NCBI RefSeq assembly: GCF_030269925.1 | Contig: NC_085131.1 | Coordinates: 8,603,501 to 8,667,500, forward strand | Direction of reading: 5' to 3' | From: Bombyx mori | Taxonomy: Eukaryota; Arthropoda; Insecta; Lepidoptera; Bombycidae | Length of the DNA stretch: 64,000 nt | Shown: one piece after another, positions 23,190 through 32,799 of the stretch | How the letters are laid out: every line of letters starts with the position of its first letter | How positions within the stretch are numbered: the stretch's first letter is position 1 | The notes under the pieces: model-generated | Seen by the model: only the letters and a program-made list of their open reading frames with translations | Told to the model about the DNA's origin: nothing | The model's database searches: none | Position numbers and translations under genes: made by a program

Positions 23190-24179
23190 TAGACATGTGT
23201 AAGTAATGCGAGTGATATTACTCGGGTAATATTACTCTACGATGTAATGCAACATCACACATTACGCGAAGGAAACAAACATCACACTATCACCCAACAT
23301 GTTTCTTTCTTTGTCGTGTAATGTTGCTTAATACATGAACGGAACAGAGCGAGCGAGACAGACCGATAGACGCAAAATAAATGAGCAAGCGACACGGAAT
23401 TATTCCTAGTGATTTTGAACCGTATGTCCTGGCCGCTAGGTACATTTTTATACCTATGGTACGTCTGAATTTTAATATAGGTATTTGTGTTTATATTTTT
23501 CATGCGCCCAGCCGGTAGTTCCCCGCAAGTACTTACTTAATTTTTTATTCGCAACTTTTGTAAAATCGCTAGTCGCTCGTAATTGTTTAGTAATATTTCA
23601 TAATAATTTTTGTGTTTGATTTGAATTACTTAAGCACTTGTTTGAAGATAGTTTAATTATTTGTTTTAATGCGTGTTTAATAAGTGAAAGAAAGAATGGC
23701 GTCTAAATGAAAGTACAGTCCTCCTTGGATGCACTTTGAGGATATCGCGCCGAAACAATGCATCTACTGCTCTCGTATATTAACATTATTGTCGAGCTCA
23801 ATTTGCAGTCTAAGTCGCCATATGAAATCCGTTCATCCCACAATAAATTATATTAAGTAAAAAATAAAATTATTATATTATTAAGTAAGTCAATCTCTGT
23901 CAAGTAATATAACAGTGTATTACAATGCAAAGTTCATACTTTGTATTGTAATACACTACTGTAATGACACACCCGAATCATTACCTAAGTGATGTGTATC
24001 AACACATCACTTAGGTAATGATTCGGGTGTATAGATACAATGCATTCGTCGTCACAGTATCTATTGAACGCACCGAGTAATGTTAAGAGTGATGTGTAAT
24101 ATTTTCGAGTAATATCACCTGTCTGTAAAAGTGATGTCATATCACATTACATTGGGAAGTGATGTTTTGCGCAAGTCTA
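23190..24179. mobile_element. Non-autonomous hAT element (~990 bp) with 8-bp target duplication
   Basis: Flanked by a perfect GTATTGTG at 23182-23189 and 24180-24187, the 8-bp duplication typical of hAT. Termini are TAGACATGTG at the left and, read inward, TAGACTTGCGC at the right. Many GTGATRT/AAGTGATG-like motifs crowd both subterminal regions. A remnant exon on the + strand (about 23697-23860) encodes a BED-type zinc finger: WMHFEDIAPKQCIYCSRI then SRHMKSVHP, with C-x2-C and H-x4-H, interrupted by a stop near its start. No transposase catalytic domain remains. Confidence 0.8.
23969..24030. repeat. Perfect 29-bp hairpin inside the hAT element
   Basis: Arms 23969-23997 and 24002-24030 are exact reverse complements around a 4-base loop (atca). 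The arm contains 'cccgaatcattacctaagtg'. A second, near-perfect palindrome precedes it (about 23911-23957, 'gtgtattacaatgcaaag' / 'ctttgtattgtaatacac'). Confidence 0.9.
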
Positions 24180-24648
24180 GTATTGTGGCCGTTTTTATAA
24201 TGTTTCAGATCAAAATCGATGAACCATCTATTGACAATCAGAGAGAACTTAGTTGCGTTTCTAACATGGGTAGTCTATTTTGTGTTCACGAAATCGATTA
24301 TATTAATATATGATACGATTGTGAGATTCAGGTCTAACATGTTTTTTGCGTCTAAACTATACACGCGAGCAAAAGTTTGGAATCACTTACTTGAAATTGG
24401 TTCCGTGCGATCTTGCTTACTAAATAAATTTGTAATTATTATAAAAGTCACATCATTTTAAAGGTTCAACTGTCAACTTTAAATTGATACCAAATTCATT
24501 CAAATCGAGCCAGTAGTTAAGGAGCTATTTCGGATTAAGTGAAGGAGGTAGGAAACAAAGGAAATATGGAAAAATAATGAATGAGTAGAACAACAAAAAT
24601 AAATAAATAAAATTTTTATTTAGCCTTAAAATTAAATGTCAGTACTTT

Positions 24649-25004
24649 GTGTAAGGTTTATGATTATTTATATTAATATGATTATATAGAGTGTAAGGTT
24701 TCTGATTATTTATATGATTATATAGAGTCCTGTACATATTAAGAATTATTATTAAATATGAGGTTTATATTGCAAACCATTAAAATATTGTTAAGTTATA
24801 AATTCAACAGTTGACAAATGTCGTCAATAGATGTCACAGGCTAACAAAATTACATCGCGGTAGCGTTGTGTGTAAAAATTTGTATAAGAAGTCCAAAGTA
24901 ATTATGAATAAATCAAGAACCAAACGCATCAATGTAAAATTGGCAGATTAAAGCAAAGTGTGAACAAAGTTAGCCTGTTTAATTTATATGTCTGACACCC
25001 AAAA
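24649..25004 (+). repeat. 5' LTR of the gypsy element
   Basis: Starts TGTAAGG and ends acacccaaaa. It contains an internal near-repeat of 'gattatttatat...gattatatagag'. The 3' copy at 30821-31175 looks virtually identical by eye, which suggests a fairly recent insertion. Confidence 0.85.
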
Positions 25005-25019
25005 GGTCAGAAGCGGGAT
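25005..25019 (+). promoter_or_regulatory. Candidate primer-binding site
   Basis: Directly after the 5' LTR stands ggtcagaagcgggat. It resembles the primer-binding sites complementary to a leucine-type tRNA 3' end (TGGTGTCAGAAG.GGGAT class). Its position supports the LTR border at 25004. The tRNA identity is from memory. Confidence 0.5.
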
Positions 25020-25814
25020 AAATAAGGCTCTAGAAAACTAACCTTACTACGCCCACGGATCGGTAAAACGTAAGTTATTATTAATTATTTACATCTGATT
25101 CAGTGATATTGAAAATTCTGATGGTTGTGATTTTTTTTTTTTTTATATGAATTTTCTTTGTCTTGTTCCTCTTCATAATACAAACCCGCACTGAGTCATT
25201 TTTTATTATTGCCTTGTAACCGATCAGTGCAAGCGCACTGAACAATCGACCACGTAATGATCACATGTGCGTTGGGTTGAATAAACCAATGACGAAGAAC
25301 CAATGAAGAAATCAATGACGATTATAACTTTGACTTAATATAAGTAATTAAACTTAAAACAACAAATTCATTCTACCCACCTGCCGTTTTATTTACATGG
25401 TGACGAAAAAGTTAAGGGTTTTATAGGCTCTATTAGAATCTAACGACACTCGTTATTGCATTGGTTTAAATGTTTACATAAATATATTAGAGTGCGTCAG
25501 GTCTTTGGAAATACATGATTTTCGATGAATGCACATGCATAATAAAGTTTATTTTCTTTTCTGTTCCCCGTTCCACGAGGAGTCCTCTTCTAGCTTTTCG
25601 GAATGTACCCGATATTATGCCATTTAAATTACCCTATTCTACTTTTTGCAATTATTAAACCCGGTTAAAGCAGTTTATAATTATCATCATTCTAAGCTCC
25701 ACAATGTGAGTTTCAGTTACGCTCATCATCTGTGACGTGGAGGACGACACTAGCCGAGGAGAAGGGTCTGGTGCTCGGCTAGTAAGAGGAAGTGGCTTAA
25801 TGATAAAAGGAGCC

Positions 25815-26200
25815 CATGTGCTTAGTCGAGGGGAAGGACTAACACATAGGGAATGACCAAGGAGCATCCGAGGCTGAGGATGTAGGTCACATGTGCTTAG
25901 TCGAGGGGAAGGGCTAACACATGGGAGTGACCAAGGAGCATCCAAGGCTGAGGGTGTAGGTCAACAGGGAAGGATTGGGAGGATGAGCTCGCGGATAGAG
26001 CAAGGAGCATCCGAGGTTAGGATGTAGGGTCCATGTGCTTAGTCGAGGGGAAGGACTAACACATGGGAGTGACCAAGGAGCATCCGAGGTTAAGGATGTA
26101 GGTCAACAGGAAAGGATTAGGAGGATGTGCTCGAGGATAGAGCATGGAGCATCCGAGGTTGAGGATGTAGGGCGACAGGAAAGAATTAGAAGGAGGAGCT
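25815..26200 (+). repeat. Imperfect tandem repeats in the retrotransposon leader, running into gag
   Basis: Three starts of 'catgtgcttagtcgagggga' at about 25815, 25888 and 26031, each followed by 'ctaacacat', 'gaccaaggagcatcc' and 'gaggatgtagg'-like blocks. The last units are read as the N-terminal part of Gag (repeated GASEV.DVG.QERIRR). Confidence 0.75.
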
Positions 26201-27220
26201 CGAGCATAGAGCAATATGTAACATTTGATAAAATGGACAAGGACACGATGATTCGAAGAGAACGGTTGCGTGGAAAGCGATCGAGTGAACGACGATCGCG
26301 TAAGCAGCGGTCGAGCAGGCAACAATCAAGCGGCTCTGATGACAGGGACGAATACGAAAGAAGGAGATGGAAAACAAGGACAAGGACAGGACAGAGGAGA
26401 CGGCATGTGTCTTCCTCTTCAGGATCTGATATGGGGTCACCGCAGCTTCCGCGCAAGGTTGAGCGTGGTAAGGAGGACGACGGTTCAGATACAAAGGTAT
26501 TAGTAGATAAATTCTTGAATATTCTTGACAAAATAAAAGGTTCAGATAAGCCCAAACTTACGTTCAACACAAATGTTATCCCCGAATTTGACCCAATGGC
26601 AAAGGAACAAACTATCCTTACTTGGCTGACGAAAGTGGAAGAATGAGCTCACATATATGGGTGGGAAGACAGGGAAATTATCCACTATTCCTTGCCCAAG
26701 CTTTCTGGTGTCGCTAAAACTTGGTATCAGGGCTTATCTAGCCTATTATTTTACATGGACTGAGTGGAAACAAAAACTTATAGAATCTTTTCCCCAAAGC
26801 GAGAACTATGCTGAGTTATTGCATAAAATGTTAGCAAAAACAGTTAGATACGGTGAGTCGTTTGAACATTACTATCATGCGAAAATGAACTTGTTAAATC
26901 GTTGCAAAATTTATGGCAAGGAAGTGGTAGACTGTTTGCTGTACGGGGTTGAAGATCGTGCCGTTAAAGTGGGTGCTCAAGCCGCTCAATTTAAGCAACC
27001 TGAGCAAGTGCTCAAATACTTTAGAACCGTGAAGGTAGGCAAAGTTCGTGACTCCATTAACGATGCCAACCTGAAAAAAACAAATCAATCTGGCACGAGC
27101 AGGGCGGGCCCTAGTAATAACGGAATCCGTTGCTTCAATTGCAACGAAATAGGTCACCCTAGCTTTAAATGTACAAAACTTATCGCGAAGTGTACGACCT
27201 GCGGGAGGATTGGTCATTAG
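26035..27220 (+). pseudogene. gag of the gypsy element, broken
   Basis: 26035-26646 is open and begins in the tandem repeats. It continues through an Arg/Ser-rich basic stretch and enters the capsid region before a premature TGA at 26644-26646. The same frame reads on until about 26760, where coding shifts frame and continues in 26761-27220. The end carries a CCHC zinc knuckle (CFNCNEIGHPSFKC, about 27133) and part of a second (CTTCGRIGH) cut by a stop at 27218-27220. Its role is to form the particle and package RNA; this copy is disabled. Confidence 0.8.
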
Positions 27221-27289
27221 GCGATTAACTGTTTAAAAAAATAAAACTCCGATTAATAAAGACGATAGTCAGGCCTTAGATAAAAATAA

Positions 27290-28304
27290 TGAACAAAAAC
27301 AAGTATCTAATGTAACTGGCGATGATAGTGCTATTGATAAATATATACTGGATATAAAGATTAACAACTCAGGGGTCAAGTGTCATGTAGATTTAGGGAG
27401 TCAATGCTCGTTAATTAGACAGAGTACCGCTAAGGAGTTGAACCTGAATATCGATGTGAGGGAAGGTATGCCGGTATTAAGAGGAATAGGAGGAAACCTG
27501 ACTTGCCCTTTAGGTGTAGCTACCGTGAGTGTAGAAGTTCAAGGGTTAAAAAAAACTATTGAAATATATGTAGTAGAAGATTATGTACTAAGTTACTCTG
27601 CATTACTTGGACATTCCTTTACAGAGAAGCCTGATATTATAATGACTAAAACGCCGACTAAGATCGTATTTGAAAGACTCGCGTGTACTAAAATAAGACT
27701 CATAGTGGAAGATGACACGGAAATAGATGGTAACGTTGTACGTCCCATAATTGTTAATGCTGATGGGCAGGGAAACGGTAGCATCTACGTCCATGGCTCG
27801 TTAAGGGGTGCTGAAGGAAAAGAGTACTATCTTTTTCCCGGTACGTACGAGATAAAAGACAGCCGCACAGCGCTTTTAATTTATAATGCCTCGTCAAACA
27901 AGGTTTGTATAAAGAAGGACACTCTCTTAACACGAGCACTGCGTAATACGCATCCAACACCTTTTTTCCAATCTTGTAGCGTTCTTACCGATAGGGGACT
28001 GGATGAAGAGATCAGTTGCAATCCTGAGCTAACAAAACAGCAGCCCGAAGAACTACAAAAGTTATTATTTCAGCATAGCGATTGCTTCTCAAGTGGGCTC
28101 AAGGACCTTGGGTTTACCAACATCACTGAGATGGTTATCGACCTTAACGACACGGAACCAGTCGTGTATCGCCCATGCCGTATGTCACATACTGAGCGAC
28201 AATTAGTAAGAGACATGGTTAAGGAGATGGTAGATAATGGTAGAGCTAGGGAGTCATCTTCATCATATGCCAGTCCTATAGTCCTGGTACAAAAAAAAGA
28301 ATAG
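27290..28304 (+). pseudogene. protease and start of reverse transcriptase of the gypsy element
   Basis: An open stretch with an aspartic-protease-like motif at about 27390, VDLGSQCSLI; the usual D-S/T-G reads D-L-G here. A flap-to-C-terminal region follows (SALLGHSF at about 27598). From about 28130 the reverse transcriptase fingers begin (VVYRPCRMSHTERQLV and SSSYASPIVLVQKK). The frame stops at 28302-28304 after an A-run, where one frameshift separates it from the next segment. Confidence 0.75.
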
Positions 28305-29480
28305 TGAGAAACGATTGTATGTGGACTATCGAGCTCTAAACAGAAAGCCCAAAAAGGAACACTACCCCCTACCAAGAGTCGAGGATCAGTTGGACCTATT
28401 ATCCGGTAACACCCTATTTACGTCATTGGACCTTGCTTCCGGGTACTATCAAACACCAGTCGCCGAGGCCTCCCGTAGTAAAACTGCCTTTGTAACACTT
28501 GATGGGCAGTATGAATACAACCGCATGCCTTTCGGACTAGTTAATGCACCATCTGTGTTCCAAAGGACAATCCATAAAATATTAAAGGAGGCCCAAATTA
28601 AATATGCTGTTGTCTACATGGATGACATACTGATACCATCCAAGGATTTTAGGGAAGGCATCCAAAGACTAGGCGAAGTTCTCACACTGAAATTAAGTAA
28701 GTGCTATTTCTTTTTGAATGTCATAGACTTTCTAGGGTTTGAAGTGAGTGCTAATGGTATCCGCCCAGGTAGTAAAGAAAAAACTGAAGCCGTCTCAAAA
28801 TTCCCAACACCTACCAATCAGCACGAATTGCGTCAATTTCTGGGTATGTCTGGGTTCTTCAGACGGTTTATACAGGGATATGTTACGATAACTGCACCGT
28901 TAACGGATTTACTGAAGAAAGACGCTAACTGGGGTTGGCCGAACAGGATCAGGCGTTCACAGGCACTAAAAGCGCTCTGGTGGAGTGACCGGTGCTAGCT
29001 CTATACGATCCTAAGTCCGAAACCGAGCTACATACGGACGCTTGCAAAGAAGGCCTAGCGGGTATTTTACTGCAGCGTAACTGTAATGGTGCATTGCAAC
29101 CAGTTTCCTACTTCAGCAGGAAAACTACCGCTGACGAACGCAAGTTTCATTCGTACGAGCTCGAAACTTTGGCGGTCATTGCATCTCTCAATCAGTTTAG
29201 GGTTTATTTAGTGGGAATACCATTTAAAATCTTGACCGATTGCAATGCACTCAGGTCCACTCTAACTAAGCGTGACTTGATACCTCGCATAGCTAGGTGG
29301 TGGGTCCAACTTCAGAAGTACGACTGTACAATCGAGTACCGGCCTGGTGTTAGCATGGCACACGCGAATGCCCTAAGCAGAAACCCAGTCAATTCTTCCT
29401 CAGGTAACACATGTACTAGATGTTTTACAAATACAGCAAATCGAACAGGACTGGATTACGACGGTACAAACTGCAGATGA
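28305..29480 (+). pseudogene. reverse transcriptase and RNase H of the gypsy element
   Basis: 28315-28998 holds the RT palm, including LFTSLDLASGYYQ, the FGLVNAPSVFQR block and the catalytic YMDD at about 28616. A frameshift near 28985 leads into RNase H in 28992-29480, with TDACKEG (first Asp), YELETLAVI (Glu) and ILTDCNALRS (Asp). Catalytic residues are present, but the parts lie in different frames. Confidence 0.8.
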
Positions 29481-30528
29481 CGAGATAAATAAAATCAAAA
29501 GGATTCTTTCTGACCCTTCATCGGCGGAGGTAGCGGACATACACAAAAACTACAGACTGAAGAATGTCCATGTTTACCGCGTGGTAGGTGACGAAATAAA
29601 ATGGCTGGTACCCAAAAGTGTACGCTGGCAAATTTTAAAAATGAACCACGATGACGTTGGCCATTGTGGTTTTGAAAGAACCCTACAGCGCATCCGAGGC
29701 CATTATTGGTTCGCGAAAATGCGGCGTCTCGTCCGGAAGTATGTTACCTCCTGCCTTGAGTGCGCGTACCACAAAGCTCCAGGTGATAAACGAGAAGGAG
29801 AACTCCACCCAATCGAAAAGATAAAGGTACGAGTTTCACCAGTAAGGCGTTTCAAGATTTTACGACCTCTTACGGGATCAAACATATTGTAAATGCCGTT
29901 GCAACGCCTCGAGCAAACGGGCAAGTAGAAAGGTTTAATAGAACGATTTTAGATGCTCTATCGACAGCCAATCACGGCGGCGACGACAAGTCGTGGGACA
30001 ACCACATCACTGATATACAGGTTGGTATGAACACAGCTCGACATAAAACTACCCAAAAGAGCCCCTCTGAGCTACTATTTGGATTTAACATAATTAATAG
30101 AACGGAAAGCATACTTAGTACGGTAATCAATGACACCCTAAATAGGACTCCCATTGAGGAATTGGCGGAAGTCAGACAACAGGCTAGTAAAAAAAAAAAA
30201 AAAACAGCAACAAGTTAAAGATGCAGTCAATTTTAATAAGCATAGGAAACCAGCGAGGCAGTACCAAGAAGGGGATTTAGTACGCTTAGCAAGGCAGGCT
30301 CCGCACGATGGAAAATCTCAAAAGCTCTCTGTTAAGTACCAAGGCCCTTATCGTATACTAAAGGTTCTTCCCAATGATAGGTTCGTGGTAGAAGATATAC
30401 CAATGACTCGCAAAAAAGGTAGAAGGTATGAAGCAGTTGTATCTATTGATAAGATTCAGCCTTGGATGTCGTTCTGTAGAGAATTAGAATCTGATGAATC
30501 TAGTTATAGTGTTGATGACAGTGATTAG
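29481..30528 (+). pseudogene. integrase of the gypsy element, catalytic core deleted
   Basis: 29581-29828 has the HHCC zinc-binding domain (MNHDDVGHCGFERTL, then SCLECAYHK). Immediately after, sequence jumps to the segment just before the last catalytic Glu (ATPRANGQVERFNRT, about 29902). This leaves out ~100 residues with the first two catalytic Asps. A poly-A run at 30189-30202 adds another frame change. The C-terminal GPY/F module (KYQGPYRIL) is at about 30337. The stop is at 30526-30528. Confidence 0.8.
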
Positions 30529-30820
30529 ATACTTGATTACTCAGTTTATGTTTGACATTTAGTTACTTAAGAAAGAAATTGTTATTTTAATTATTATTTT
30601 GATAGAACTTAAAACCATGGAAACGATTTAGCGATAGATATGTGTATGTACTTAGTATTTATAGCAAAAAAAATGTTTAAAAAAAATGTTACACGTCATA
30701 TATAAACCTAGTGTATAATTAATTGCATTTATTATTATTATTTTTTTTGTAACATATATATTTTGTTTTTTTTTCTTGATCTCAAAGCGAAGGGTCTCGC
30801 TTTAGGTAGGATGGCCGAGC

Positions 30821-31175
30821 TGTAAGGTTTATGATTATTTATATTAATATGATTATATAGAGTGTAAGGTTTCTGATTATTTATATGATTATATAGAGTC
30901 CTGTACATATTAAGAATTATTATTAAATATGAGGTTTATATTGCAAACCATTAAAATATTGTTAAGTTATAAATTCAACAGTTGACAAATGTCGTCAATA
31001 GATGTCACAGGCTAACAAAATTACATCGCGGTAGCGTTGTGTGTAAAAATTTGTATAAGAAGTCCAAAGTAATTATGAATAAATCAAGAACCAAACGCAT
31101 CAATGTAAAATTGGCAGATTAAAGCAAAGTGTGAACAAAGTTAGCCTGTTTAATTTATATGTCTGACACCCAAAA
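30821..31175 (+). repeat. 3' LTR of the gypsy element
   Basis: Same sequence as 24649-25004. It is preceded by 'aggtaggatggccgagc', the candidate polypurine-type priming region, and followed by TTTG, the target duplication, and the Tc1 transposase gene. Confidence 0.85.
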
Positions 31176-32240
31176 TTTGTGTTCCCTTCCCTCGCCCTAA
31201 TAACTCCTCGAAGACGATTCTTCATAGACCTGATCAGCTTTTGAATTGATTCTTGTGGGATACCTTCCCACTTCTCAATCAACGCCGATTTCAGCTCATT
31301 CAGGCATGAAGGAGCAGAAGTTCTGGAACGAACCCTATTCTTCAGTTCATCCCACACGTGCTCAATAGGATTCAAGTCAGGGCTGAGCGCAGGCCAGTCC
31401 AATGTGGCGATATAGACTTCTTCGAAGTATTCAGTTGTTCCACTGGCAGTGTGACAACGAGCGTTATCGTGCTTAAGGAGGAAGCTATCACCGGCATATC
31501 CCGCATAGGGAACGACATGTTCCAGCAGAATATTGGAAATGTATCGGTCCGAAGTTAGACCGCCTCCTCGTCCCCCGCCAGGCACGAAAACAAGCTCGGT
31601 TTTACCGTCGAAGGAAATGCCGGCCCACATCATACAAGAGCCGACCCCATAAGCCACTGTTTCAGCGAAACAGCACTGCGCAAATCGCTCCCCAGGCCGC
31701 CTGTAGACCCAACCTCTTCGGTCGCTACCATGCAAACACATCCTGCTCTCGTCGGAGAACAGGATTTGCCTCCATTGCTCAACCTCTCAATTAAGATTGG
31801 TACGAGCAAATTGAAGGCGTGCTTGTCGATGAGCTACCGTGAGTTTCGGCCCTGTGACAGGCCTTTTTGGAGTCAGATTCGCTTGCTTGAGTCGTCGAAG
31901 AACTGTCTACTTGCTAGCTGCTACCCTACGAACATCTCGGAACTCCTGTTGGACGTCGACACCAGGTTAATGCCGATTTCGGAGAGAGGTTAACACGATA
32001 AAACGGTCATTCCTCTCCGATGTGCCCCAGCGCCGTCCAGATCTTGGTCTCGAGATAAAGCTACCAGTCTCTTGAAAGCGCTTGCAAACTTTTGAAACAC
32101 AGGAATGGCTTATTTGGAGCCGACGAGCGACAACCCGCTGGCTGAGCTCTTCTTGCAATAGGGCTACGATTTGTGCTACTTCTGTAGGTGTTGTCCCAAT
32201 TGTCGTACAAGGTAAAGGGTCAAAAGTAGCCGAGATATGT
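31176..32240 (-). pseudogene. Tc1-like transposase, frameshifted and disrupted
   Basis: DD34E-type cut-and-paste transposase. N-terminal HTH in 31967-32240 (LSQRVVARRLQISHSCVSKV, then FISRPRSGRR). The catalytic part in about 31190-31800 reads LFSDESRM (first Asp), HDNARCHTA (second Asp) and LSPDLNPIEHVWDEL (Glu). At least one frameshift separates the two halves around 31800-31960. The gypsy LTR cuts the last three codons off. All three catalytic residues are still visible, but the gene is dead. Confidence 0.8.
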
Positions 32241-32547
32241 ACCGGTCAACGTGTGAAAGTCGACTGATAAAGAAAATCCGATAACAGGTGCTTTTAGAGG
32301 GGTCAATAGGCCGCAACTCGCGACGTATCAAGCAATTGAAACACGTCTTTTTCGTTATTCCTTCACTTAATCCAAGATAACTTCTTAAATACTGGTTTGA
32401 TTTTAATTAATTTGGTATCAGTTTAAGGTTAAGAGCTCAACCTTTAAAATGATCTCATTTTTATGATTATCAAAAAAATATGTAGTACACAAGATCGCGC
32501 GGAACCAATTTCAAGTAAGTGATTCCAAACTTTTGCTCGCGAGTGTA

Positions 32548-32799
32548 GTTGAAAGGATGGTTGTTGGTATCATAAAATTATCATAAAATCTAAATATCCA
32601 TGATCATAGATTATACACTTAATATTCGAGATCCATGATTGTCAAATGACATTCTGATAAATGTCAATGTTCAGTCTTAACAAACCTAAACTGTCAAATG
32701 TCAAAAAGTTCAATTCTCATTTTCTCTGTTTTGATGCCGGTTCTGATAACGACTAATATTATAAGAAATATTTTATGTAAATGCTTATTTCTGGGGAAA
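32548..32799 (+). promoter_or_regulatory. UBASH3 upstream region
   Basis: About 250 bp between the Tc1-like element and the chosen UBASH3 start. The promoter must lie here or within the transposon. 'tagattatacacttaatat' at about 32608 also occurs at 21060, upstream of NOP10. No obvious TATA box was seen. Confidence 0.3.

Larger units (their letters stand above)
22993..24361 (-). pseudogene. mariner transposase fragment, split by a hAT insertion
   Basis: On the - strand, 23010-23189 reads HDKVILLQDNDARAYLAKTV followed by an ILENIQ...LPAIYS block. This is the mariner transposase core around the second catalytic Asp ('KVIFLHDNAxPH...WEVLPHPPYSPDLAP'). The codons just upstream (KRPQYDPR) are interrupted by the hAT element at 23190-24179 and resume at 24188. 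Stops and frameshifts fill the rest. The fragment ends where the Tc1-like element begins (24362). Old, non-functional. Confidence 0.65.
24649..31175 (+). mobile_element. Defective Ty3/gypsy-type LTR retrotransposon
   Basis: About 6.5 kb, bounded by near-identical direct repeats of ~355 bp (24649-25004 and 30821-31175). A 4-bp TTTG lies on each side (24645-24648 and 31176-31179). Order: LTR, primer-binding site, leader with tandem repeats, gag, protease, reverse transcriptase, RNase H, integrase, LTR. This order with a GPY/F integrase end fits Ty3/gypsy. No envelope-like frame is present. Breaks include a premature stop and frameshift in gag, a frameshift in RT at an A-run (about 28290) and an integrase deletion at about 29828. 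It cannot be autonomous. Confidence 0.85.
24362..32545 (-). mobile_element. Tc1-like transposon interrupted by a gypsy retrotransposon
   Basis: The left end (24362) reads cacgcgagcaaaagtttgg and the right end (32545) reads ccaaacttttgctcgcgagtg; the termini pair for more than 50 bp. TA stands outside both ends (24360-24361, 32546-32547), as expected for Tc1. The transposase gene lies on the - strand at 31180-32240. Its last codons are separated from the rest by the retrotransposon 24649-31175. Removing that insertion, the left flank restores a normal Tc1 ending (T-K-Y-stop at about 24640-24648). Confidence 0.85.

Noticed and set aside
24131..24461. 60- and 80-codon frames near the hAT/Tc1 border
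   Set aside because: They run across transposon junctions and have no domain.
25395..25420. 'tggtgacgaaaaag' as the primer-binding site, implying a ~750-bp 5' LTR
   Set aside because: The second LTR ends at the place matching 25004, where a TTTG duplication and the Tc1 codons resume; a better primer-binding-like sequence directly follows 25004.
25815..26200. CRISPR-like array
   Set aside because: Repeats are long, imperfect and partly coding, with no regular unique spacers; they are the leader repeats of a retrotransposon in a eukaryotic genome.
26056..26570. Frames of 89-155 codons on the - strand opposite gag
   Set aside because: Shadows of the repeat-rich, Arg/Ser-rich gag region; the + strand carries the Gag features.
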